64,000 nucleotides of DNA, taken from contig CAKQME010000014.1 in assembly GCA_934254815.1 (NCBI GenBank), positions 1 through 64,000 of the forward strand, written 5' to 3'. The DNA is from an uncultured Clostridia bacterium (GTDB lineage: Bacteria > Bacillota > Clostridia > Christensenellales > Borkfalkiaceae). Below are positions 35,101 through 43,224 of the stretch, piece by piece. The number at the start of each line of letters is the position of its first letter. Positions within the stretch are counted from its first letter, which is position 1. The notes beneath the pieces are model-generated. The model saw only the letters and a list, made by a program, of their open reading frames with translations. It was not told the origin of the DNA and ran no database searches. Made by a program: the position numbers and the translations under genes.

Positions 35101-36571
35101 TTACTTTTGAAACAGATTGTGATTGTGGAATAGAGAGTGAGGCTCGTTCACAATCAAATATATATTTACCCGAGTATTGCGGTTGAAAGTTTACGGTTTG
35201 TTTTCCATTTGGTAAAATGTATAGTTGAGTATTTGAGTTTTCAATATTACTGTTTAAGATTGTAAAATTTGGTTCTTGTTCATCAAATAATACTTGATCA
35301 TTGGATACTGAATAAGTTTGATGATCGCCGTTTTCGTCTGAGATATATTGCATAGACGACCAATCTGTCAAGCGTTTTGATATTTCAAAATTACAAAATT
35401 GATATAAATGGGTTTTATAATTACTGTCATTTAACAAAATAATGACTTCAGCATAAGAATTGCTATCATCAGATAATATTAGATCTTTTTTAGGCTCTAT
35501 TACGGACAAGCGAGAATAACCTAGAATGCTTTCATTTTCTTTTTGTGAGGTTCTTGATTGAGATGTATAAATATTATTTTCGTTATTATGTTCAACGGTT
35601 ATTTCTGTTTTATTATCATATAATGTTTCTGAAAATTTGACTAATGTCTTAAATTTGCCTGATTTATCTATAACATTATAGAGTAAACCCACTTTGCTGT
35701 CTATCATTTTTTTTAAAACAAATTTAGTTGTTGTTGCTATTAAATCTGTTTCAGTTTTATATTTGACTTCCCCAAAATTAAACCTCGCTTGTTGAATAAT
35801 AACTCCGTTATCAAACTCTTTATTATAACCATTATCGTTATAATTTAAGGAATTTTCATTCATCACTATATTTAAAAAACTTGTATTAGCTATATAGTAC
35901 TTGTAACGTGGTAGAGTTGAGGAATCTATTGATGGGGAATAAATAGACCATTTATATAAACCGTTTTTTGTATCCAGCTTGAACGATTTTTGTAAAATTG
36001 GTTCAATCCGCATTTTATATTCGCATGTATTGGATATATTTTCAAAGGAAAAATCTATAAGCAATAAATCGAAATAATAGTTGTCTGTGGATGAATCGAA
36101 ATCTTTAACCAAATAATATCCATATTCTTTTCCATTAAACTGATGGGTGGAATTGTTTGGTAAGTTGTAAAGAAGAGAACTAGGAATAACTTTTGTTATT
36201 TCTGAACAATCTGTAGATGTTGATGCTTGTTTCATGTCGGAGGCAAAATCTTTAATAGTTCTAACTGATAATGAACCATCGGGATTTAATAGTCGGTCGT
36301 TGTCAGTAAAATCTGATTCTGTAAATGAATTGGGGGAAGTGTAAGTTGTAATCAGTTTTTGATTGGAAGTAAAGTCTTTAATAGTTCTAACTGATAATGA
36401 ACTATCGGGATTTAATAGTCGGTCGTTGTCAGTAAAATCTGATTCTGTAAATGAATTGGGGGAAGCGTAAGTTGTAATCGGTTTTTGATTGGAAGTAAAG
36501 TTGGTTATAAAGAGCAAAACCGATAACATAATAATGAATGCAAATATTAAATTTATTTTTAATTTCTTCAT
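32159..36571 (-). CDS. Giant secreted protein with C-terminal Hint (intein-like) domain
   Basis: About 1470 residues. An N-terminal signal segment (LIFAFIIMLSVLLFITNF) is followed by two 42-residue copies of a repeated unit. A long beta-rich region comes next, with GLUG-like beta-helix turns around 1000-1200 (NGTIKSG, GAIAGIN, SGIIGRNG, GGIVSIAADGG). From Cys1239 the sequence GSCVAAGTLITLSDGRQIP, with later VISEHAFWD, is a Hint/hedgehog-intein domain of about 230 residues running to the end. Such domains self-cleave, here just before Cys1239. GAGG lies seven bases before the ATG at 36571. It is low in GC and lies in the direct-repeat island. A similar Hint tail is, to my memory, common in gut Clostridia surface proteins. 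Confidence 0.8.
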   Translation of the reverse strand: MKKLKINLIFAFIIMLSVLLFITNFTSNQKPITTYASPNSFTESDFTDNDRLLNPDSSLSVRTIKDFTSNQKLITTYTSPNSFTESDFTDNDRLLNPDGSLSVRTIKDFASDMKQASTSTDCSEITKVIPSSLLYNLPNNSTHQFNGKEYGYYLVKDFDSSTDNYYFDLLLIDFSFENISNTCEYKMRIEPILQKSFKLDTKNGLYKWSIYSPSIDSSTLPRYKYYIANTSFLNIVMNENSLNYNDNGYNKEFDNGVIIQQARFNFGEVKYKTETDLIATTTKFVLKKMIDSKVGLLYNVIDKSGKFKTLVKFSETLYDNKTEITVEHNNENNIYTSQSRTSQKENESILGYSRLSVIEPKKDLILSDDSNSYAEVIILLNDSNYKTHLYQFCNFEISKRLTDWSSMQYISDENGDHQTYSVSNDQVLFDEQEPNFTILNSNIENSNTQLYILPNGKQTVNFQPQYSGKYIFDCERASLSIPQSQSVSKVNGKYLVTLSKGVCYKIILHNSEKSLITGYLTCKITDLDNSSITINGNDSVILGLTAESGDIKKIISSDSNLQISIISSSFTPLKTNNSNFCYYNFSNNVRYFIVVTNPNNNSANTKILVQEPQTFEAENEYKNINIQGEFYFYVTTSNVDYILQASYEGNVRYQFCSNTNAVFSNLYDNEKKSELIFLHSQLESKLCFGFSGIGTITFQLVQTETAYKWEVNGKTYSDYSTIKTLPKLINNNYLAIQRGSTTTIKLKVGDFYISQIAKSTVYTEYSFYNNTLQVSSNCQLTNDENSNMLGLVASLENHQLAQLHIYVIYEKSEINLATYNNNDGYGLSYNVLSNSSSDEQVSFIMEFNDSYTYTIANDISFTKIDLYNYIENQLPYISENFSVKIKKIILHTSGGHTTIYNIDSTNSSHDIYIEEIPIKTFNRFFLTGNGTSSSPYIISCNRHLINMREYASNQSKPSYTYKLYRNLTITNWNPIPDFKGTFDLNGKIITFTSKEISNTESYGFILVNNGTIKSGVFKPNFTTKEDNPSASASSVVGVVCAQNKGTISNITIEKTVTNPSLPSNIKDQSTIDIYLNGRNFEFGAIAGINCDNAVVEYCYNYASIGGKAFDFSGIIGRNGKAKILSCRNYGKLIIEARGTSSASVGGIVSIAADGGVVNNCGNYSNIFFAIKVNTPTTRFSAYIGQIAGRMCKSVSISSYTCNGSVTINPGITIEDNYITDGAVGYYFDAPSSGGDSGSCVAAGTLITLSDGRQIPVENLTGNESLLVWNMITGKFDSSPILFIDNDPFGSYTIINLNFSDNTTVKVISEHAFWDCSLNKYIYLRSDAAQYIGHYFNKQSVDDNGEFIWTTVQLTNVTITEEYTTAWSPVTYGYLCYYVNGMLSAPGATEGFVNIFDVSPETMTYDELKMSNDINQYGLYTYEEFSEIFNVSQNIFTAFKGQYLKVSIGKGLIDVEKINHLIERYSVLLNA
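36249..36500 (-). repeat. Two tandem 126-bp copies near the start of the Hint protein
   Basis: 36249-36374 and 36375-36500 are in-frame 42-codon units differing at three bases by my reading. They encode the SPNSFTESDFTDNDRLLNPD stretch twice, each beginning after a Phe-Thr-Ser-Asn-Gln-Lys. The near identity implies a recent duplication or copy-number change. Confidence 0.85.
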
Positions 36572-36585
36572 ATATTTCCTCATAA

Positions 36586-37065
36586 TTATATAATTGATAG
36601 ATACAATACAATTTTTCTATAATTGTATTCTGTTGAGTTGGGGTCGACTTCTATTGTTACAATGTAGTCGCCTTGTTTTTGAATACTTAATACTGGTGTT
36701 TCTATACCGTCGGGGTCGATATGGACGACTTTTGAGTGTAAAACATTCGGGTATTTGAAATTCTCGATAGTATAGGTGGATTTTCTTTTGTATTTTATAT
36801 AGGCAACGCGGCAATCAGTGCTTGTAAGCTCGTTCATTTGTCTTGTTTCATGTAATTCGGAACGGTTTATCGGAAAGTTAAAGTAATCACCGCATTGATA
36901 AACCACTTCGATATCGACTTTTTTGTTGTCTGAAATTTGTGTTTTTATTGTTGGAACAAGCCAAATTAAAGATACCGTTATCATAAATATTAATATAATT
37001 ATTATAACTGAATTTAAATAAGAAAAACATTGTCTTTCTTTATTGTGAAGATTATAAATCTGCAT
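36586..37065 (-). CDS. Small membrane-anchored protein upstream of the Hint protein
   Basis: 159 residues from the ATG at 37065. A membrane segment (VIIIILIFMITVSLIWLV) lies near residues 20-37. The rest looks like an extracellular Ig-like beta-sandwich ending VTIEVDP...YNYRKIVLYLSII, shared with the gene at 31497. Its stop is 14 bp before the giant gene's ATG, so the two are co-transcribed from the promoter at 37100-37128. No known family is recognised. The pairing of small anchored protein and giant secreted protein suggests a chaperone, anchor or processing partner. Confidence 0.65.
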   Translation of the reverse strand: MQIYNLHNKERQCFSYLNSVIIIILIFMITVSLIWLVPTIKTQISDNKKVDIEVVYQCGDYFNFPINRSELHETRQMNELTSTDCRVAYIKYKRKSTYTIENFKYPNVLHSKVVHIDPDGIETPVLSIQKQGDYIVTIEVDPNSTEYNYRKIVLYLSII

Positions 37066-37099
37066 TGGACTAACCCCATATAGTTTGTTTTTCAACTGT

Positions 37100-37128
37100 A
37101 TTGTAACACAAAATAATCATAATGTCAA
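37100..37128 (-). promoter_or_regulatory. Promoter of the Hint-island operon
   Basis: On the minus strand TTGACA (37128-37123), 17-bp spacer, TACAAT (37105-37100). The start ATG at 37065 is about 30 nt downstream of the expected TSS. Confidence 0.75.
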
Positions 37129-37329
37129 TACAAAGTAAAAATTTTAAAATAATTTTTTAAGCATATAACCACAAAATTACGCCACGATTATTAAATATTT
37201 TCGTGCGGCTAAACCGTTGACAAACAAAACGCGGTATGTTATCATATAAATGAAACAGGCGTTTTGCGCCGTTTTTTAAAAGCTTTACTGTATCGGTTGA
37301 GCGATACAAGTAAAAAGGAGGTCGACCGT

Positions 37330-37683
37330 ATGAATTTCAAAAGTAACGAGACGTTTGCTTCGCAGATAGTAAAGCGCATCAAAACGGGTATATTCGGCGG
37401 TCGGTATGCGGCGGGGAGTAAACTGAAAGCTATCAGGGAGCTTGCTGCCGAGTGCGAGGTAAATCCGAGCGTGGTGGTTAAAGCCTACGCAGAACTCGAA
37501 GCTGACGGCTTGATTTTTACCGACGGCACTTTAGGTAAATTCGTGACTTGCGATACGGAGACGATAAAGAGAAAACGGGAAGAATTTTTGCTTGACCGAT
37601 TCGAAGAATTTAAAAGCGAGCTTCGCGAGTGCGGCGTAAGCGAGGAGGAATTTTTATGTATGACGAAAAAGTATCGGGCGTAG
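37330..37683 (+). CDS. GntR-family (YtrA-like) transcriptional regulator
   Basis: 117 residues: a winged-helix domain (SQIVKRIKTGIFGGRYAAGSK, IRELAAECEVNPSVVVKAYAE, LEADGLIFTDGTLGKFV) with only a short C-terminal helix and no large ligand domain. This is typical of YtrA-type regulators of ABC operons. AAGGAGG lies seven bases before the ATG at 37330; a longer frame begins at 37264 without a site. It overlaps the next gene by 28 bases and heads the ABC-permease-LRR operon. Confidence 0.9.
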   Translation: MNFKSNETFASQIVKRIKTGIFGGRYAAGSKLKAIRELAAECEVNPSVVVKAYAELEADGLIFTDGTLGKFVTCDTETIKRKREEFLLDRFEEFKSELRECGVSEEEFLCMTKKYRA

Positions 37684-38360
37684 GGAAGAGTTTCGGTTGT
37701 TACGGAGTGACTAAAAACTACGGAAAAAAACAGGTTTTAAACTCGGTAAGTTTCGATTGTAAAAACGGAATCGTCGGTATTTTCGGTTTGAACGGTTCGG
37801 GCAAAACTACGCTGCTGAAAATACTTTCGGGGCTTGACGGATTTTTCAAAGGGTTGCTCTATAAGACGGATTTCGAGGATATAGCCTATATGTCGGTTGA
37901 AAATTATTATCCTTGCGACGCGCGTATTAAAGACGTTATCGAACTCGGCGGCTGCGCGCTTAAAAATCAGCGGACGGATAAAATATACGAGGAGCTTAAA
38001 GCGGCGGACATCAATCCGAAAAGCCTGATAAAGGGCTTGTCGACGGGTATGCGGCAATACGTTAAATTTCTGCTTACCGTTTACAGCGGCGCAAGCGTTT
38101 GTCTGTTCGACGAGCCGCTTTCCAATCTCGACGTGAATATGCGCGCCAAAATTATCCATACCCTTATAAGCGAAATAACCGACGATAAACTCTTTGTGAT
38201 TACCACTCACGAAATAAAAGAGATAGAAAGGTTGATAGACGGTTTTTATATACTTAAAAACGGCAGACTGTCGGAATATCGGCAGTGCGACGAAATAATC
38301 GCCGCCACGGGCGAAAGCATAGAAGATTTTTATAAGGAGAACGTAAATGCGAAAAACTAA
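37656..38360 (+). CDS. ABC transporter ATP-binding protein
   Basis: 234 residues. Walker A is GLNGSGKTT near residue 43. The signature LSTGMRQ near 132 varies from LSGGQ, and Walker B VCLFDEPLSNLD near 152 is followed by a His-loop TTHEIKE. GAGGAGG lies upstream of the ATG. It overlaps the GntR gene upstream and the permease gene downstream by 14 bases. It is presumably coupled to the neighbouring permease. The substrate is unknown. Confidence 0.9.
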   Translation: MYDEKVSGVGKSFGCYGVTKNYGKKQVLNSVSFDCKNGIVGIFGLNGSGKTTLLKILSGLDGFFKGLLYKTDFEDIAYMSVENYYPCDARIKDVIELGGCALKNQRTDKIYEELKAADINPKSLIKGLSTGMRQYVKFLLTVYSGASVCLFDEPLSNLDVNMRAKIIHTLISEITDDKLFVITTHEIKEIERLIDGFYILKNGRLSEYRQCDEIIAATGESIEDFYKENVNAKN

Positions 38361-39228
38361 CCGTAACGTGTTTCTTTGCGAGCTGAAAAGGTATTCGCTT
38401 TTGCCCGCGATTGTCGCCGCGGCTTACCTGATAGCCGAGATAATAATGTCGGCGGTGTGTTTTTTCTCCGCGCCCGATATAGGCAGAATAATCGCGTTCG
38501 ACAGAATAGCCGAGATATTTCTTTATGTGTTTTTCGCCGTAACGCTTGTATGGAGTTCTTTCCGCCTTTTTGCGGATAAACGCTTTTACGATAAATTACG
38601 GATAAACCCGGATAAATTGTTTTTGCTGAGAATATTTTTTGTTTTCGGCGCGTGCGCGGCGTTTACGCTTGTATTGATAGGGTTCGGAACTCTGCATATG
38701 GTTGCGCTTGGCGCGAAAGACGATTTTCTGTATGCCGAAGCCAAAATCAAACCGATTCTTTTCTCGTATCAGGGGAAATGCTCTTATTATTTCCTGTTCG
38801 CGATTGCGGTGGGGTTGTCTGCTGCCGCGGCGTATTCCGTCGTAGTCGGAGTTTCGAATATTATTTACTCCCGCAGCGGCGTTCTTGTCAGGGTCGGCGG
38901 CGGCGCGCTTATGGTCGCCGCGATTGTAGTCGCGTTTTGTTGCGTAACGCGGTCGTTGCCGTCTATGCCGGATAAAAACGGCTCTTTCGAATACTCGCTG
39001 CCCGTCGGTAAATTGATTTTCGACGAACTCACCACCGTCACCGGCTACAAACAGCTCGTCGCTTCGGCATATCCGTCGGTTATACTGTGTTACGTCGCGT
39101 GGAACGTTTTAAGCCCTATGGACGTAATCGTCGCTCTGCTTTTTATAACGTGGGTGTATTTTTCGTCGGCATTTTTCAACTGTAATCGTAACGACGCTTA
39201 TTTGTACGATAAGGAGCAAACAAAATGA
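38347..39228 (+). CDS. Integral membrane protein, probable ABC permease partner
   Basis: 293 residues with six or more hydrophobic segments (near 15-38, 50-75, 95-120, 140-175, 180-205 and 245-275). It has no clear family motif, but its place after the ATPase and its six-helix layout match small ABC-2-like permeases. It overlaps the ATPase gene by 14 bases and the LRR gene by four. The role may be export or a sensing/anchoring function for the giant LRR protein encoded next. Confidence 0.7.
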   Translation: MRKTNRNVFLCELKRYSLLPAIVAAAYLIAEIIMSAVCFFSAPDIGRIIAFDRIAEIFLYVFFAVTLVWSSFRLFADKRFYDKLRINPDKLFLLRIFFVFGACAAFTLVLIGFGTLHMVALGAKDDFLYAEAKIKPILFSYQGKCSYYFLFAIAVGLSAAAAYSVVVGVSNIIYSRSGVLVRVGGGALMVAAIVVAFCCVTRSLPSMPDKNGSFEYSLPVGKLIFDELTTVTGYKQLVASAYPSVILCYVAWNVLSPMDVIVALLFITWVYFSSAFFNCNRNDAYLYDKEQTK

Positions 39229-42200
39229 AAACGAATGCAAGAATAAAAAAGAATACCTGTATAACGATTTTCGCAATAATTTCTTCGGTGTTCGCGCTGA
39301 TTTTTATCTTAATTGCTTTGTTCGGTCTGAGCGTTTACGATAGGCGGCAATCTGAGATGCGCGTGCAAAAGGGAGTAACGCAGATTAAGATAGGCGAAAA
39401 GATAAAATTCGAGAGCGTAAACCCTGATTTTAAAGATATAGTCTCTTCGTTTAGAGGCGACGCGTTCGACGTCAGGTATCAGGGCGCGGCGAATTTCAAC
39501 GACCTGAAAGGCGAAAAACAAAACTATAGTCAACTCGTAAACCCCGATAATAACAGGGATTCGGACGAGTGGTTTCCCGCGGTGTTCGTCGATTCCGACG
39601 GCTATCTGAACGCCGTAAAAAGCGGCTTGTACCGTTTCGAATATACGATAGCGAGACAGGTGCGGGATTATGATATAAACGCCTATTACGACAGACAAAA
39701 AACTTATACTTTCGTGAATACCGTGGCGGTGTACGAAAACGATACCGATAAATATCGGCCGTTTCCCGATTCCTATAACAAATATTCGTTCGACCCCGAC
39801 GGCAAGTATATACTTACGCATGATATCGATATCGACGAGAGCTATCGCGAATTTTTGTTTAATGCGGGTTTCGGCGGAATACTGATAAACCCGTACGGCT
39901 ACACCGTTACGATAGATGGAGGAAAGTGTGAAAACGGCGCGCTGTTCGGCGTAAATTACGGAATAATAAACGGGCTTAAAGTCGATTTCGTATCTTCCGA
40001 TACGTCCGCGTTCGGTGTAATCGACTTTTACGGTCTTGTTAAAGACAACCGCGGAGTTATAAACGATTGCGGTTTTACGGGCGATATTTATGTCAGAGGC
40101 AGATTAGAAGCCGAATCCTATGATTATGGCAGAGTCTCATTGATAGCGGGCGGCGGAATAGTCGAAAATAACTCCGCCGAAGTTTCGGTCTATGCCGACG
40201 GGACTATATCTCCGTTCGAGGTTCAGCTGAGAGACGTGCAAACCGAAAATTTGCTCGGCGGTATAAGAAAAGACAATAAAATAACGATATCGGCATATTA
40301 TTTTTCGGATATACTGCATTGTCGCCGCAGAAATATTCAGCGTGATTACAGCTGGGGTACGGAAAACGGAAACGAAATAAAAATAAACCCCGATCTGCCC
40401 GTAATCGATAATACCAAAACTCACGTCGTAAAACTAAAAGTGCCTGAATACGACGGTAATTACCTTATTACGGATAAAATTTATCTGCATAATTCGGCGC
40501 TTGAACTCGACATTATAGAAGCTGACGACATATTCCTGCTTAACAGAGAGGGGAGCGCGGACAATCTCGAACTTGAATATTGGCTTGTCGACGGCGAAAA
40601 ATACGAGAGTTTAGACGGGCTGGTCGTAGACAGAATAATGACTATCGAACCTTGCGTAAAGTATAAAGAGACGGTTTACGTCGACGATATTTTACATGGC
40701 GCGGACGAAGTTCTGCGGCTTGACGACGTGTCGCTCGTAAATGCGTTTACGGACTTTTTCGAAAACCCGCATAACGTCGTTCCGACTAAGATAATATTAG
40801 GCAAAAATACGACGTTCTACGAATACGAAACGCAGGCAAATTCGAAAGTCGCGGAAAATCTGGCTCGCTGGATTTCGCGCGGCGGCGTTCTCGAAGTATT
40901 AAACGGCAACCGTAATATATCGCTTGTCGACCGCAGAATGTTATGTACTGCCGACGGTGAAAAACTGTTGCATTATTTCGCTTTGAAAGGCGAAACCGAA
41001 GCCGTGTTGAATCCGTATATTTCGGTCGTAAAGGGTTATGCTTTCGGCGGAAATATCGTTGAGACGATCGATTTAAAAAATGTGCGCGAAATAGACGAAA
41101 AGGCGCTTGTCGGTTGTAACTCCGTGAAAAAACTTATATTAGGTGAGGACTTCGTAATAGGCAATCGCTATAATTATAGTTACGACGGCATGCCGAATTT
41201 GTTAAGCTGCGCGCCGACGATAGAACAAGTGATTATAGATAAAGACAATCGGACGTATTCGGTTGACGGAAATTTCATTATCGATTATATCCAGACGGGA
41301 GTAAAAGCCGTAAGTTTCGTATTGCCTGCCGAAACGGATAAAGTTGTTCTTCCGACAGGGGTGAACATAGTAAGAAAAGGGGCTTTTTCGCAAAGTAAAG
41401 GCGTGACGGAAATAGTCTTTTCCGCCGCGGATAACCTGACCGTCGAAGAAGACGCTTTCATGGGGTTGGAAAAACTTTCGAAGATAACGTTCGGTGAAAT
41501 AGGCGTTATTAAAAGCTCGACGGGATACGAAGCGGATTTGCCGTCGTTGAAAGAGTTGGTTTTCAACGACATTACGCACTCGCTTGCGTTCACATCGCGC
41601 GCGTTCAGAAATGCGGATATCGAAAAAATCGTTCTCCCGGCAAATCTGAGCGAAGTCGAGGGGCTTCCCGCTTGCGCCGGGTATGAAATATCTGCGGATA
41701 ACGAACGCTTTTTCGTCGATGACGGCGTTTTATATGAAACGCGCGGCGGCAATCTGTATCTCGCGTCTTACCCTGTGCGAAAGGCGGCGGGCAGTTATAC
41801 GGTGAAAGACGGAACCAAGGCAATCGGAAGTTACGCGTTCGATTACGCGCAGGTTAAAAAAGTTATATGCCCCGAAAGCCTGACGCAAATCGGAGGGATC
41901 GAGCTTAACAATAACGGGTTTTACGGCTCTAAAATCGAAAGTATCGAATTTCGTGCGACGGGCGAAATAAATATAGGCGGCTATGCGTTCGCAATCTGCG
42001 CGAAATTAAACGATATTTCGATTGTAAAAGGCGCGGAACTGAACGTTTATCACGGGGCGTTTGCGTATTGTGAAAGTCTGCGTGAATTTCCTTACGAAAA
42101 AGTAAAATATATCGGAGACAGCGCGTTTTACGGCGCGGGGGTCGAATATTTCGAGTTCGGCGGCAACATCGAGTATCTGGGCGCTTTTTCGTTTAAATAT

Positions 42201-43052
42201 TCCGCTTTAAAAAGCGCTGTTTTTACAGGCGACCGTAAATATTTGCCGGGCGGTATGTTCGAAAACGGCGAAATCGAAAGCGTAGAACTGGGCAATATAC
42301 AGATTGTCGGAGCCGAGGCGTTTCAATGCTGTAATAACCTTACCGACGTTTCGGGCGTAAACGTTACGACTGTCAGAGAATATGCTTTCAGCCGTTGTGG
42401 CGTAAAAGCGATTAATTTCCCCGACGTAACCGAAATAGGAGTGGGCGCGTTTTCGAGCAGCAACGTTGAAACGGTGAGGTTGCCGTCGGTGGCTGCCGTA
42501 CCCGAAGTGGCGTTCAACAGTTGTCTGAAACTTAAATCGGTCACGCTTGCGGACAGAGTTACGGTAGATAAAGCGGCTTTTGCAAATTGCATAGAACTGG
42601 CGAAGTTCGATTCGGTAATAACCGACATGTCGGGAAATTCCGCGAGCGAAGTTTTTCGGGATTGCGCAGAGTTGAAAAATCTTTCTTATGATTTCGGTGA
42701 CGGCAAAGCGGATTTCGGAGAAAATTGTTTTGCAAAGCTTAAAGGTCTTGAAGAATTATCCGTTTCCGCAGGTACTGTCGTTTTCGGCAAAAACGCTTTA
42801 AGCGATTGCGTTTCGCTGAAAAAAGTAACGGTAAAGGAAAACGGCTCTGTCGGCGGAACAATAGAAGCCGATACGTTCGCGGGTGTTACTCAATCCGTCG
42901 ACGTGTATCTGAACGTTTCCGACAGTTTTATCTGGAAAGGATTTATAAAAAACAATTTCAGGGTGTACGTTCCGTTTAAAATGACGGATAAAGTCAAAGC
43001 GGAGTGGTATATAGACGAAAGTCAGGTCTTCGGTTACGATTTTACTGCATAG
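39225..43052 (+). CDS. Giant membrane-anchored LRR protein (1275 residues)
   Basis: One N-terminal membrane segment (residues 13-37) is followed by a long extracellular part. Residues 45-330 contain beta-strand and beta-helix-like stretches (GALFGVNYGIING, GVIDFYGLVKDNRGVINDCG). From about 580 onward come more than twenty LRR_5/BspA-type repeats (for example NVETVRLPSVAAVPEVAFNSCLKLKSVTLA), many with diverged lengths. No Hint or sorting motif is at the end. It is the last gene of a GntR-ABC-permease operon, overlapping the permease gene by four bases. Genetic coupling of an LRR surface protein to an ABC system is unusual. Confidence 0.88.
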   Translation: MKTNARIKKNTCITIFAIISSVFALIFILIALFGLSVYDRRQSEMRVQKGVTQIKIGEKIKFESVNPDFKDIVSSFRGDAFDVRYQGAANFNDLKGEKQNYSQLVNPDNNRDSDEWFPAVFVDSDGYLNAVKSGLYRFEYTIARQVRDYDINAYYDRQKTYTFVNTVAVYENDTDKYRPFPDSYNKYSFDPDGKYILTHDIDIDESYREFLFNAGFGGILINPYGYTVTIDGGKCENGALFGVNYGIINGLKVDFVSSDTSAFGVIDFYGLVKDNRGVINDCGFTGDIYVRGRLEAESYDYGRVSLIAGGGIVENNSAEVSVYADGTISPFEVQLRDVQTENLLGGIRKDNKITISAYYFSDILHCRRRNIQRDYSWGTENGNEIKINPDLPVIDNTKTHVVKLKVPEYDGNYLITDKIYLHNSALELDIIEADDIFLLNREGSADNLELEYWLVDGEKYESLDGLVVDRIMTIEPCVKYKETVYVDDILHGADEVLRLDDVSLVNAFTDFFENPHNVVPTKIILGKNTTFYEYETQANSKVAENLARWISRGGVLEVLNGNRNISLVDRRMLCTADGEKLLHYFALKGETEAVLNPYISVVKGYAFGGNIVETIDLKNVREIDEKALVGCNSVKKLILGEDFVIGNRYNYSYDGMPNLLSCAPTIEQVIIDKDNRTYSVDGNFIIDYIQTGVKAVSFVLPAETDKVVLPTGVNIVRKGAFSQSKGVTEIVFSAADNLTVEEDAFMGLEKLSKITFGEIGVIKSSTGYEADLPSLKELVFNDITHSLAFTSRAFRNADIEKIVLPANLSEVEGLPACAGYEISADNERFFVDDGVLYETRGGNLYLASYPVRKAAGSYTVKDGTKAIGSYAFDYAQVKKVICPESLTQIGGIELNNNGFYGSKIESIEFRATGEINIGGYAFAICAKLNDISIVKGAELNVYHGAFAYCESLREFPYEKVKYIGDSAFYGAGVEYFEFGGNIEYLGAFSFKYSALKSAVFTGDRKYLPGGMFENGEIESVELGNIQIVGAEAFQCCNNLTDVSGVNVTTVREYAFSRCGVKAINFPDVTEIGVGAFSSSNVETVRLPSVAAVPEVAFNSCLKLKSVTLADRVTVDKAAFANCIELAKFDSVITDMSGNSASEVFRDCAELKNLSYDFGDGKADFGENCFAKLKGLEELSVSAGTVVFGKNALSDCVSLKKVTVKENGSVGGTIEADTFAGVTQSVDVYLNVSDSFIWKGFIKNNFRVYVPFKMTDKVKAEWYIDESQVFGYDFTA

Positions 43053-43164
43053 CCGCCCGTGCCCGAATTTTCCGAAACGATAAAAGAAAACGAAACCCGT
43101 TGTATCGGCTTTACCCGTCGGCGTAATATTCAAAAACTTTTATCTATAAATATCGCCGTAATAA

Positions 43165-43193
43165 TTGAAAAAACTTTTACTTTATGTTATAAT
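43165..43193 (+). promoter_or_regulatory. Promoter of the NifU-like/GGGtGRT gene pair
   Basis: TTGAAA (43165-43170), 17-bp spacer, TATAAT (43188-43193). The ATG at 43225 follows, with GGAGG at 43212-43216. Confidence 0.8.
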
Positions 43194-43224
43194 GTAACCG
43201 AAAATCAATTTGGAGGCATTGTTT

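Larger units (their letters stand above)
31477..37196. mobile_element. AT-rich island bounded by an identical 26-bp direct repeat
   Basis: The same 26 bases, starting ACAAAATTACGCCACGATTA, occur at 31477-31502 and 37171-37196 and nowhere else that I noticed. Between them lie three minus-strand genes of markedly lower GC than tyrS on one side and the GntR operon on the other. The repeats look like attachment-site or target duplications. No integrase or transposase is inside, so it would have been moved by a protein acting in trans, or is a decayed element. The left copy overlaps the stop codon of the last island gene. Confidence 0.6.
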
